Assembly (NCBI GenBank): GCA_004431415.1
Contig: QPMI01000043.1
Span: 1 to 64,000 of the forward strand
Source: Cyanophora paradoxa
Taxonomy: Eukaryota; Glaucocystophyceae; Cyanophorales; Cyanophoraceae
Length of the DNA: 64,000 nt
Reading direction: 5' to 3'
Positions 1-8,827 of the stretch are shown in pieces; within the stretch, counting starts at the first letter, position 1; every line of letters starts with the position of its first letter. Position numbers and translations under genes: made by a program. The notes beneath the pieces are model-generated. The model was not told the origin of the DNA, made no database searches, and was given only the letters and a program-made list of their open reading frames with translations.

Positions 1-508
1 GAGCAGCTGCGCGCCAGCGCGCCCCCGTCGGCCGGGGACGCCGACGCGTGGGCGGAGCGGCGCGCGGCGGCCCGCACCTCCCGCACTTCCTTCTGGTTGT
101 GCTGGGAGTAGATCTGCGCTCGGAGTCGGCCGGCGGGTCGGTCGGCGGCGGGGAGGCGGGGCGCGCGCCTTCCAGAAGGGCTCGAGGGGCCCGCCGGCGG
201 CGAGCATGAGCTTGGCGGCGCCGCCGGGGTGCCCGGCCACGAACTCCGTCACGTCGTACACGGCGCCGTCGAACGTCACCCAAATGCCCGTCTCCGCCGT
301 CTTGTGCTTCGCCACCTCGGCCCGCGAGTAGGTCGGCCACTCCTTCTTGCCTTTCTTGGCCGGCGCGTGACCCGCCTCCAGCTCCGCGCGCGGCATGAAC
401 GCCGCGGCGCCCGCGCCGATGACGACGGCGGTGCCGCAGATCGCAACGGCGCGCACCAGCGCCGGCGAGTGGCGCCGGGCGGCCGCCGACAGGGCCGCGC
501 GCGCGGAC
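1..508 (-). CDS. SUOX: Sulfite oxidase, N-terminal cytochrome b5 part (partial, runs off the left edge)
   Basis: The minus strand encodes a cytochrome b5 heme domain of the sulfite-oxidase type: [10 protein letters not shown], then [19 protein letters not shown], then [20 protein letters not shown], continuing after an intron as [12 protein letters not shown] and LL. The heme-ligand histidines are the H of HPGG and the H of QHN. In this family the b5 domain passes electrons from the molybdenum centre to cytochrome c in the mitochondrial intermembrane space; the Mo domain would lie beyond base 1. Exons are 169-508, 78-113 and 1-6. The introns are 114-168 (GC-AG) and 7-77 (GT-AG). Ahead of the b5 domain is an Arg/Ala-rich stretch followed by a hydrophobic segment (about 425-470), consistent with a mitochondrial presequence and membrane anchor. 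A stop lies upstream in frame beyond 508, and an acceptor (CCACAG) sits at 509-514, so the first coding exon is probably further upstream, near 540-580. That exon is not resolved. Confidence 0.85.
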
Positions 509-910
509 CTGTGGCACCGGGCTCAGGGGCGCGGCGCGCTACGAGAGGAAAGCGTCCGACGCACCGGAAAGCGCCCCGCATCCCTGATCGATTCGCCTTT
601 TTGCAGGGGGTACGCAGTAGTGCAACAGAGATTAGCCTACCCGAAGGGCGTTCCGTAGATCGCGGGAGGTGGAGCGGTACTGTGGTTGCTCGCAATGCAT
701 ATGACACCGCTGGCCTTCTCGGGCCCGGTCGCGGGCGTTTTCGGACGTGTGCATAGGACGGACGGCACGGCAGCGCCCGCGCTAGCAGCGCACTCCGAAC
801 GTGCGAGAGTTTGTGTCTACGCGAAAATTCGAGCACGTCCGGCGTGGACGGGAGCGCCGATCAGGCTCGAGTCCCGCCGCGAAGCCGCCCTGGGCGTCGC
901 CTTCTCCCCC
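509..910. other. Spacer between divergent SUOX (-) and RING gene (+)
   Basis: This stretch separates two genes transcribed away from each other, so it should hold both promoters. A small first exon of SUOX may lie around 540-580 on the minus strand (ATG followed by an Arg-rich stretch and a GC donor), but the reading phase does not join cleanly to the exon ending at 508. I see no TATA box or other recognisable site. Confidence 0.4.
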
Positions 911-2415
911 ATGGCCGTCGAGCACTCGGCGGCTGCTGCAACAGCGTCCAGAGCGACGGCAACTGCGGCAGCGTCCAGGGCGGCTGCTGCAGCAGCAGCG
1001 TCCAGAGCGGCGGCGGCTGCAGCGCTCAAATTGCCGCCCTGGGTGCCTCCGGTTTGTCAAGCAGCGATCCGGGCGATGCACGCCGGCGGGCTGTATCGGG
1101 CAGCCGAAGCGTCGTCCTTCGTCATCCTATGCTTCATCTGGCCATACATAAGGAGGAGGCTGCTGGTGCGGGGCAAGTACGGCGCGGTCTCCTTCGCCCT
1201 CTCCGAGGTGCAGCAGCTACGGCACACGCCCTACCACACCTCGGTGCTCTGCGGCATCTGCCTCAAGCCCATTGACGAGCGGCCCTGGAAGGCCAAGCTC
1301 AACTGCGGCCACAAGTGCGCGCCGTGCCTCCAGCCGGCCGCCGCGCGCGGCTGTGGCCATGCTCGCCGCTCACTTCCGCCTGCGCCGGCGCAGCTTCCAC
1401 CCAAAGTGCCTGCAGGAGCGCGGCGAGGAGGTCGCGTGCACCGTCTGCGGTGCGATCCGTCCGCCCCCGTCCCCGCCCCTCGCTCTCGCTGAAGCTCGCG
1501 CGCGCCTGGCGGGCAGGCGGGGCCGCGGCCGGAGCCGGTGGGCGGCCCGGGGTGGCGACGGAGGAGTACGTCAAGGGCGCCCTGCGCCTCATCCGCGTGC
1601 GCCCGGCGGCCCGGCGGGCGGCGCGCGGCGCCCCTCCTCACGGGGCGCGGGCGGGCAGGCGCGGTTCGGCGAGCTGGTGCCTGCGGGGGCTGAGGAGTCC
1701 TTCCAAGCGGCCTCCAGCCCCATCCTCTACAGCCTCGACAACGCTCTCGCCGGCAGGCCCGCCCGCCCCCGCCCGGCTCCGCTCCGCCCCCGCCGACCGC
1801 GCGCGCAGGACGGCGCCGGCGGGGCTGGGGCAGCGCGCAGCGTGGGCGGCCTGGTGGGTGGCGGCCGCCGGGGGCCTTTTCGGGCTCTTCTGGGCCCTCG
1901 CCGGCCGCTTCCCGCAGCGCTTCGCCCTCTGGTGCGCCTTCAGGGCCTGGCAATCTCTAGCCGACTTGACACGCGCCGAACTCGCAAGAGGAAATCACTG
2001 CATTCGAATTCCACGAGCAAATTAGATTCAAGCGTGCAGAGTTCGCCTTAGGCGCGCTGCCTCTGCTCTGGCCGTCTAGACCTTGAAAAGAGCGGCCATC
2101 GTGTGGTTGCGGGTGCGGCTCGCGGGCCTGCGAGGCTGACCGGGCGGCGCGTGCAGGTTCGCCTTCTTCCGGCTGAACTTCCCCGCCCTGCTGGAGACGA
2201 AGGGGGCGCCGGAGAGGCAGGAGCGGGCGGCGCTGGCTGCGCTGCTGGCCTTCCTCGCGTGCGCCGGCCTCGCGGCGGGGCTCTCCTACGTGGCGCCCCT
2301 CGTGCCCCAGCGATGGGCCTTCGCCTTCCCCCTCTTGTGCGGCTTCGCCTGGTCCCTACTCGTCCCCACCAAGCGGCCCCCGGGCGGCAAGGGCAGGGGG
2401 CCCCCCGCCCCCTGA
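911..2415 (+). CDS. RING-H2 finger protein with C-terminal membrane segments
   Basis: The start ATG at 911 opens an alanine-rich leader made of imperfect repeats (AAAASRA type). The RING core is CGICLKPIDERPWKAKLNCGH, then after an intron FHPKCLQERGEEVACTVCG. The ligand order C-x2-C, C-x-H, H-x2-C, C-x2-C is a RING-H2, so an E3 ubiquitin ligase role is inferred. Exons supported by frame are 911-1314, 1394-1449, 1517-1596 and 1659-1756. Later coding blocks hold strongly hydrophobic stretches: one around 1830-1930 (WAAWWVAAAGGLFGLFWAL) and two within about 2160-2400 (including LAALLAFLACAGLAAGLSY). This suggests a membrane-embedded ligase. The intron joining 1930 to 2158 would be unusually long (about 220 nt, AT-richer). 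The last block could therefore belong to a separate small gene. I do not recognise the family beyond the RING. Confidence 0.6.
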
Positions 2416-2466
2416 CCCCACCCGAGCCCCCGAGCGCCGAGTTGAGCTCTGCTGCTGTGGATCCAT

Positions 2467-2478
2467 TGTACATGTACA
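2467..2478. repeat. 12-bp perfect palindrome TGTACATGTACA
   Basis: This self-complementary 12-mer lies in the 108-bp gap between two convergent genes (RING protein ending at 2415 and PRC1-like ending at 2524). Its position suggests 3'-end processing or simple chance; nothing in the sequence settles this. Confidence 0.5.
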
Positions 2479-2523
2479 GGGGCCGCGCCGGCCGCCGGGG
2501 TCTGCGGAGATGGGGATCGGGGG

Positions 2524-5205
2524 CTACATGTCGTCGTCCTGCGGGGGAGGGCGTGAGGGGCGGGCGGGGCGGGGCGGGGCGCGGGGGGCGGGCGGGGCGG
2601 GGCGGGGCGGGGCGGGCCACGGGGCTGTTGGCGGATCGCCAGGAGCGCTCCCAGTCGAAGAGGCCGGAGGAGCGGCCGCCGATGCCGGCGCGGGGGCCCC
2701 GCGCGAGCTCCCCCGAGGAGGCCCCGAGCCCCGCCGCGCCTTCGGCGACGTCGCCGGGATCACTGCCCGCCCCGTCAGAGCCGCCCCGCGGCGAGGCGGC
2801 CGCCGGCGGGGGGCGCACCGCGGGGGATGTTGGGTTCGGGGGAGGCCGGCGCAGGCCCCCACGGCTCCCCGTCCGCCGCTGCCGGCGCGACGGGCAGCGT
2901 GAGGCGCGGTCGGGGCGGGCGGGGCGGGGCGGGGCGGGGCGGACAGGAGGGGGGCGGGGAGGAGGAGGGGCGGGAGGAGAAGTCGAGGGAGCGGGAGAGG
3001 AGGGCGCGCGAGGGCGTCGTCGGCGTCGTTGCCGCCCCCGAGCTGCCCCCGCCGCTGCTCCCCGCCCCCCGACCCGGCATCCGGTCCCGCCCCGGGCCCG
3101 GCTCCCACGGCGGCAGCGCCGACGCCCGCCGCGCCTGCCTTGATTGAGGCGAGGCGAGGTCGGGGGCGGGGGGCGGGGCGGGGCGGGGCGGACGCGGTGG
3201 GAGCGGGCCTCCTCGCGGGCGCGCTGCTCGGCGGCCTCCTCCTCCCGCATCGCGTCCAGGTAGCGCCGCCCGCTGCGCCCCCTCGCTCGGCCCGGCCGCG
3301 CCCCGAAATGGAGGCCGGCGGGGGCGCACTTGATGACGAAGAAGCAGCCGTGCTCGGCCTCCCAGCGCTCCACGGCGGCCGCCAGCTTTGCCTTGAGCTG
3401 GCGGCCGCGTGAGGGGCGGAGGGGGGCGGGAGGGGCGGAGGGGGCGGGGCCGCGGGGCGGACGCGGGGCAGGTGGCGCTCGACGGCGGTGCGGAGGCGCT
3501 CCTCGGCGATGAGGTCGTGGCGGCGCGCCTTGCTCGTCAGCCGCTCCGGCTGCGAGGTCAGCGCCAGGTACTCCTCCCGCATCCCCTCCAGCGCCTCCCG
3601 CCGCTCCATCAACTCGAAGATCGGCCGCATCCGCTTCAGCTGCGCCCCCGCGCCGCGCCGCGCCGCCCCGCTCGGCCCTGTCCGCCCCGCGGTGGCGGGC
3701 GAGGGGGCGGGGCGAGGGGCGGACCATGGCCTCGCAGCGGGCGGCCTCCTGCCGGACGGCCTCGAGGGTGCTCTCGTCCCCGGGGCCGCAGTACGCCTCC
3801 TCGAACTTGCGCCGCGCCGCCTCCTCCAGCGCCATCTGCGCCCCGCCGGCCCTCAGCTCGGGCGCGGGGCGAGCGCGCGCTGCGGAGCGCGCCTCGTCCC
3901 AGCGGGCCTCGAGCTCGCGCCGGGCCTCGGCGATGAGGCCCGCCAGCCGCGCCTTCTGCTCCGCCTCCAGCGCCCCCAGCTCCTCCTCGTGCTGCCCGAC
4001 CCCTCAGCCGGCCCCGCGGCGGCGCCGGCGCGGGCGGCGCGCACGGCCTGGAGCGTTGCGAAGGCGAGCGGGGCGGCGGCGGCTCGCTCCAGAAACGCGT
4101 CGCGGCGCGCCCCGGGCACGTCCAGCGACTCCCACATCGCCCGGATCTTCGCCGCCAGGCCCTCCATCTGCCCCGCCGCCCCGCCGCCCCGGCGTCGGTG
4201 CCCGGGGCCCCTACACGCGCGGGGCGGCGGGGCGGTCGCAGGCGCACGTAGAAGGCTCGGTTGGAGCGCTCGCGGCGCCACTTGGCGACGAGGGCGCGCA
4301 GGGCGAGCAGGCCGGCGTCAGAGACGCCAGTCTCGGCCGCGGCGGCGGCCGCCCCGTCGGGGCCCCGCGCCGCCTTCTCCACGGGGTGCTCCAGCTGCGG
4401 GCCGGCGCGTCGGGCAGGCAGGCGGGCGGGCGGGCGGGCGGGCGGGCGCGGGGCCGCACGAGGTCGGAGTGGGCGTCGAGCTCCTCGAGGACGCCCTGCA
4501 GCTGGCCCGCCATCGCCCGCACCTCGTCCTGCCGCGCCTCCTGCGCCCCGCCCCGCGCCGCTGAGCGCCGGCGCGCCGCGGCGGGCCCGGGCGGCGGCGG
4601 CGCACGCGCTCGGCCTGCAGCTGCTCGAGGCTCTTCCCGAAGAAGTCGACGCGGCGCTGCGAGAGGTCCGAGTCCAGCGAGGCGTAGTTCGCGCGCGCCT
4701 CGTCCGGCGCCCCGAACTCGGACAGGAGGCCGAAGATGCGCCCCTGGAGGGCCCCGAGCTGCGCCCGCCGCTCCTCCCGCGCCCGCCGGAGGCCCTCTAG
4801 CTCCTCCTCCGCCAGCCGCGCCCGCACGTCGATGAACTGGCCCACGTCGCTGCTCGCAAGAGCGCTCTCCTCGACGCCCAGCACCGACACCAGCTCGTGG
4901 ATCGCCGCCTGCGACCGCTCCAGCTGCGACTCCACTTCCCGCGCTCTTGTCTGGGCGCGCGTGGCTGCCTCCGCGAAGAAAGCTGTAACCGCATCGCTGA
5001 TCAAAGACAACTCCCGGCTCACGTAGGTATCGCTGTAGCCGGAGAGGCTTGACTTGATGAGGGCCACGCCGGCCGCTGCCACGCGGCCGAGGTCGGCCGC
5101 GGGACGGTTGCGCGGCGGGCTCGCGCTCCCGTTCGCCTGCTTGACCGCCACAGCAACAGGACGTTGCAGGCTGCCCGCGACTGCCGGCAGCGCGCTAGCT
5201 ACCAT
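2524..5205 (-). CDS. PRC1/Ase1/MAP65-family microtubule-bundling protein
   Basis: The spectrin-like core and following segment match the PRC1/Ase1/MAP65 family, antiparallel microtubule cross-linkers of the central spindle and cortical arrays. Diagnostic stretches are KIRAMWESLDVPGARRDAFL; RPIFELMERREALEGMREEY; LTSQPERLTSKARRHDLIAEE; and AAVERWEAEHGCFFVINGRR, joined across an intron and followed by YLDAMREEEAAEQRAREEAR. Exons on the minus strand are 4606-5205, 4460-4540, 4248-4394, 4045-4167, 3893-3991, 3725-3835, 3463-3639, 3330-3397, 3194-3272 and a block starting at 3134. A short low-complexity tail exon and a last exon coding DDDM then stop (TAG at 2524-2526). All phases agree from the first exon through the one ending at 3194; the Ser/Gly/Pro-rich tail between about 2640 and 3134 is less certain. 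The N-terminal 200 residues are coiled-coil, as expected for the dimerisation region. At least one intron (before 3835) is GC-AG. Confidence 0.85.
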
Positions 5206-5709
5206 CGCGGCGGCGGCGTTGTGGCGGACTGAGCGCGACCCACCCGTCGAAGTCGCTCGTCTGAGCTCTGCGTGCGTGCAGGTGGGCCACTGGCTCTGAA
5301 CTCCCTCGATTCGAAAGGCGCACGGGGTACAATGCCAAGCCGATAATCGCGGGTTCGAATCTGGCGTGGCCCCAGCGGCGACGGCCTGCTACAGCCGCCC
5401 GGGCTTATGATCAAAGATGTACACAGATCTAGAGAGGGTGTCATTGCGCGCATCTCCTTTGCGGTCCAGCCTCGGCGGCGCGCCGCTTCGGGCGTTCAAC
5501 CCCGAGCGATCCGCATGCAGCACCCGTGTCGAGTCCCAGCTCGGCGTCGCAGTCGGACAAGCTCAAGATTCCGAAGCTCAGCGCGCGAGATTAGATTAGA
5601 TGGCTGCAGCTGGCCGGCGCTTCCGAAGCGATGCCGAAGAGGTCTGGCTTGCGCCGAGGGGCGGCGCGGCCGCGGAGGCGTAGCGTAGCTAAGCGATCCG
5701 CCGGTGCAG
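5206..5709. other. Spacer between PRC1-like gene (-) and ABC fragment (+)
   Basis: About 500 bp, less GC-rich than the genes. It holds several six-base palindromes (TGATCA, TGTACA, AGATCT and TCTAGA near 5407-5435) and a sequence resembling a tRNA B box near 5351. I could not fold the latter into a cloverleaf. A possible first exon of the ABC fragment (ATG at 5631) is not in phase with the next coding block. Confidence 0.4.
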
Positions 5710-6113
5710 GACGACGATCGCAGCCTCACGAAAGAGGAGGAGGACGAGGAGCGCGCGCAGCCGCAGAAGCGCCGCCTGCTCCCCAAGCGCGAAGAGATGA
5801 TGCGCCTCTGGAACGTGCGCGGCCGCCCGCCCCGCCCGCGTCACCTCGCCTGCCCCAGCTTTCGAGGCGCCGCGACGGCGCCGGGCGGCCCCTCGCGGCT
5901 CCCCCGGGCCGCTCGCGGCGGGGCGGGGGTGACGGGGGCGGGGGCAGCTGGCGAGGCCGGAGGCGCCGATCCTGCTGACCGCCATCGCGTGCCTGGGCGT
6001 CGCCTCCGCCACCAGCGTCGCCTTCCCCAAGGCCCGCCCCCGCCCGCCTGCACGCCCCCGCCCCCTGGCCCCGCCCCCCGCACAGGAGCCTCGCGATTGG
6101 AACAAGACCGTCG
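5710..6113 (+). pseudogene. 5' fragment of an ABC half-transporter (ABCB/TAP-like), truncated
   Basis: One coding block (about 5710-5811) gives a charged leader ending in REEMMRLWN. After a GT-AG intron a second block (about 5946-6033) gives LARPEAPILLTAIACLGV and ATSVAFPK. That is the typical start of the first transmembrane helix in ABCB-type half-transporters, where the family pattern is a LA+PE motif, a hydrophobic helix, then a FPK/VPK stop before the loop. No further membrane helices, Walker A, signature or Walker B follow on either strand. After about 6113 the sequence turns into low-complexity and repeat DNA. The gene is therefore broken off, either a pseudogene fragment or a gene interrupted by rearrangement or misassembly. 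Assignment rests on about 30 residues and should be treated as tentative. Confidence 0.4.
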
Positions 6114-6559
6114 GACGCACGTGCGTGCGATCCCCGCCCGCTGCTTATTGTAAGGATTCGCGTCAGAGGCTGCCGGGTCCGCGTCCACCGATCCACGCGC
6201 CCTTTGAGGCGCTAGGCTTCGATTTCCCGTGCACGCTACGTGCGCAACCCCCGTGCCCGGCCCCTACAGCTAGTGCCCGACCGCGTCGCCTCCACGCGCC
6301 CCATCCCGGACCCCCCCCCCCCCCTCCCCCCCCCGCCCCCCCCCCCCCCCCCCGGTCCCCCCCGGGCCCCCTCCTCGAGAAGCTCCACCCCCGGCCCCTT
6401 CCCCGGCCCCCCCCCGAGCTCAAGCCTCGGACAGTCGATGTAAAAAACGAGCTGTTGCAATGCGCTGCAGCTGCCAGGCTCATCAAGCTGCGAGCTTTCC
6501 ATACTAATTAGTTATATTTTTCAACAGACTGAACAGGCACTATTGCGACTTCCTGAGCT
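6114..6559. repeat. Low-complexity stretch with a poly-C tract (about 6310-6367)
   Basis: No credible coding sequence. The core is a nearly pure cytosine run broken by a few T and G residues, followed by further C-rich sequence and then AT-richer DNA (AATTAGTTATATTTTTC near 6505). It lies exactly where the ABC-transporter reading frame ends. The run is also the kind of sequence where read errors and assembly joins occur. Confidence 0.6.
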
Positions 6560-6760
6560 CAAGCGGGTCACGAATCTGCGCAGGCGCAAGCTAGTGCTCG
6601 AGTACAGCGAGATGTGTTGGGCAGCGGCGCGCGGCAGGTACGTATACTCCGAGGCTCGCAAAATACCAGCTAGGATGCAATGCAGGATCACGGATCGGGA
6701 TTCGGGCCGGCTGAACGCCGCCTGTCGTGTTTTCGAGGATTGAAACCAGCGTTGGTACCG
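6560..6760 (+). repeat. Direct repeat copy A (partner at 8444-8621)
   Basis: This roughly 190-bp segment begins CAAGCGGGTCACGAATCTGC and ends near GTTGGTACCGG. The partner at 8444-8621 begins with the same 20 bases and shares long blocks such as AGGATCACGGATCGGGATTC, with scattered substitutions and short indels (by eye about 80-85% identity). The two copies face the same way and bracket the nuclease-like gene and its inserted element, so the 2.06-kb unit could be a decayed mobile element with terminal direct repeats. No terminal TG..CA or flanking target duplication was found. Confidence 0.6.
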
Positions 6761-7098
6761 GTCTAGTGAGAGAATCGAGTGTCTACGGAGGTGAAGTGCT
6801 GCTGGAAGGTCATAGGCGCGGGTGGAGGCCGGGGTGGGGGCGGCGGGGGTCTGCGAGGCGGGAGGGGTCTCCCGCGACACGCCTCCCGCATGACTCAGTG
6901 AGCTCCCGCCTGGCCTCCCCCCTGAGCGCCCACCCCTGGACTCCTGCTCCTGACTCCTGCATGGCCTGCTCCTGACTCGCCTCCTGGTCCCGCTGCTACT
7001 GCTGCAGGTCGGCCGGTCCCCGCCAGAATGCATCCCGCAGGCGCTGCAGGCGCCCCCAGTTGACGAACACCAGACCAGGAGCCTCGGAGAGAAGCGCT

Positions 7099-8106
7099 TC
7101 ATATCGTCGTAGCCCAGCTCGAACCGCCGCGGGACCTGGTCGTTGTCAGGGCGTTTCGCAGGGTCTCTATGAGCTCGTTGCGCACCTCGTCGATGCGCGT
7201 CGTCAGGGCCTTGCGCAGGGTCTCCCGGAGCTCGGAGATGCTGGTGTCGCAGGCCCGGCGCCACCAATACAGCTCGGGCGGGTTGTAGCGGATGAAGATT
7301 ACGGGCCACCCGTAATGCTCCGCGATCTGTTCCGCGAGGAGGCGCTCTGTTGCGCACAGGTAACCTCCCGTGCGGCTGCAGTCGCAGAAGATCCCGTGTA
7401 GGGCTGGGCACAGTCCGACTTTTCCCCCACCGGGTCGGTGGGCCCGCTGACTGTTACCCACCGGTGGCGGTCGGTGGAGGTGGGGGTACGTGCTACAGTG
7501 CGTGAAAATTGACATGAAATACGCTAAATTCTGCACAGCTTCAAGGCGCTACGCGCCTACTCTGTTCCCAACTGTCTGAAGCAAGTGCTTTGGGGCGAGT
7601 TCCGAAAGTTCAAGCCAGTTGTGGGGGAGGCCGGGGTGGTTGATGCTCAGAAGGGGTACGGGATATCGCGATCGATGGCGTCAGCTCCCTTGGGCTCCGT
7701 CGGATTGAAGAGCACAGGAGCGCAGGAGAGCAGGAAGATGAACTAAGCAGGACTTTCCTGGCCTGGGTGCACGGAATATGTAACTTTCGCGCGCGAGAAT
7801 ATGAAATTTTCGCGAGCCTACCCCCCCTAGAATTTTAATTTGTATGGTACCGGGCGTTGTATGGCGGTGGGCCAGATTTTCCACCCGGTCGGTCGGTGGG
7901 AGGTCGCCACTGCCACCGGCCGCCACCGGCCCAGCCCTAATCCCGTGCTGCCACTCGTCGACCTCGACCACAACGACGCGGTCGGGCCAGACGATCAAGA
8001 TGTCTGGCCGAGGGCAACCCCAGGACGAGAGGACGAAGGCGGAAAGCGTAAGGCGGGAGACGAACGCCAGCACATGGCCCAGAACCCTGAGCTCGACGCT
8101 GCGCAC
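7099..8106 (-). pseudogene. PD-(D/E)XK-like nuclease-domain gene, interrupted by a hAT-type MITE
   Basis: Reading the minus strand from 8106, the frame gives PRPDILIVWPDRVVVVEVDE followed by WQH. After a 541-bp insertion it resumes as GIFCDCSRTGGYLCATERLL, then AEQIAEHYGWPVIFIRYNPP. This resembles a nuclease-like family common in algal genomes and large algal viruses, with pattern RPD-(x)n-EVDE-x-QH, a Cys/Glu-rich stretch, then P-V-F-I-R-x-N-P. The D of RPD and the acidic EVDE would be the metal-binding residues. Removing the insertion together with one copy of its target duplication leaves an open, in-frame junction, so the gene was intact until a fairly recent insertion. The C-terminal part after NPPELYWW has two similar Leu/Thr/Arg-rich segments (ELRETLRKALTTRIDEVRNE and ELIETLRNALTT). 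The start is uncertain; 8106 is only the longest open limit. Confidence 0.55.
7399..7939. mobile_element. hAT-type MITE (541 bp) with 11-bp TIRs and 8-bp TSD
   Basis: The left end (7399) reads TAGGGCTGGGCACAG. The right end, read on the opposite strand from 7939, reads TAGGGCTGGGCCGG, so there are 11-bp perfect terminal inverted repeats. The direct repeats ATCCCGTG at 7391-7398 and 7940-7947 are identical 8-bp target site duplications. An 8-bp TSD with a TA-G-G-G-x-T-G type terminus is the signature of the hAT (Ac/Ds) superfamily. The element codes for no transposase and is therefore a non-autonomous MITE. Subterminal regions at both ends are rich in repeated CCACCGG/CCGGTGG-type motifs (about 7425-7495 and 7880-7930), as expected for hAT transposase binding sites. 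The identical TSDs suggest a young insertion. It sits inside, and breaks, the nuclease-like gene. Confidence 0.85.
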
Positions 8107-8443
8107 GCATCGTCATTCTCCGCGCTGCGCGCTGCACTGCGCGCTGCGCGCGCACCACTCATCGCGCTGCAGGGCATCCGGGTCGTGCCAGTGCGCCCGG
8201 GCGACGGCGAGCCTGTCCCGCTTGACCATCGCTCGACACGAGGGGAAAAAGGCGAGGGGAAGGCATCGCCTTGAAGAAGCTCAGTATGTAAACCCACCGC
8301 GCACGGCTGCTAGGCTCTCGAGCTATCTTCAAGAGCTTCGCCTGTCGGCCGCTGGAGACTCGAGAGTACCAGTGCGGGGGCAGGGATATCAAGCGAGCTG
8401 TGCTGCGAGCTTCGATCTCCTGTAGCCAACGACGGCCTGTGCG

Positions 8444-8621
8444 CAAGCGGGTCACGAATCTGCGCAGACGCGAGCTAGTGCTCGAGTAGTGAGATGTGCT
8501 GGGCAGCGGTGCGGGACAGGTGCTCGCAGAATTACCAGCTAGGATGCGATGCAGGATCACGGATCGGGATTCGGGAGGGCCGAACGCCGCCCTGTTTTCG
8601 AGGAAGCCAGCGTGGGTACGG
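8444..8621 (+). repeat. Direct repeat copy B (partner at 6560-6760)
   Basis: Second copy of the roughly 190-bp direct repeat, slightly shorter than copy A because of small deletions. It ends about 200 bp before the RACK1 start codon, so the promoter of RACK1 may partly lie in repeat-derived DNA. Confidence 0.6.
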
Positions 8622-8827
8622 CTTTGGGAGGGGGGAAAGGGTTAGTACCGGGAATCATGGCGGGTGCGACCAGGCCTCCTCGCGATCCTGCTCGCCTGGG
8701 CGCCCACGGCGGGGTGCAATCGTTAGATCTGGTCCTAGACTAGAGCTCGGGACCGCTAGCGCGCCCCTGGACTCCTCCAGCCACAGCTCGCCCCCTGTCC
8801 TCACTCCGCTCCTCCGCAGCCGAGGCG
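8622..8827. other. RACK1 upstream region
   Basis: About 200 bp between repeat copy B and the RACK1 start codon. It should hold the promoter and 5' leader. I see no TATA box; a CCTCCGCAG-like pyrimidine-rich stretch lies just before the ATG. Confidence 0.35.

Noticed and set aside
5285-5375. Possible tRNA gene (GGTTCGAATC B-box-like motif, GGGCCA/TGGCCC ends)
   Set aside because: The T-stem does not pair, no D-arm A box or anticodon stem fits, and the length (89 nt) needs an unsupported variable arm.
6560-8621. LTR retrotransposon
   Set aside because: Direct repeats are short, lack TG...CA ends and target duplications, and no gag, protease or reverse transcriptase frame is present.
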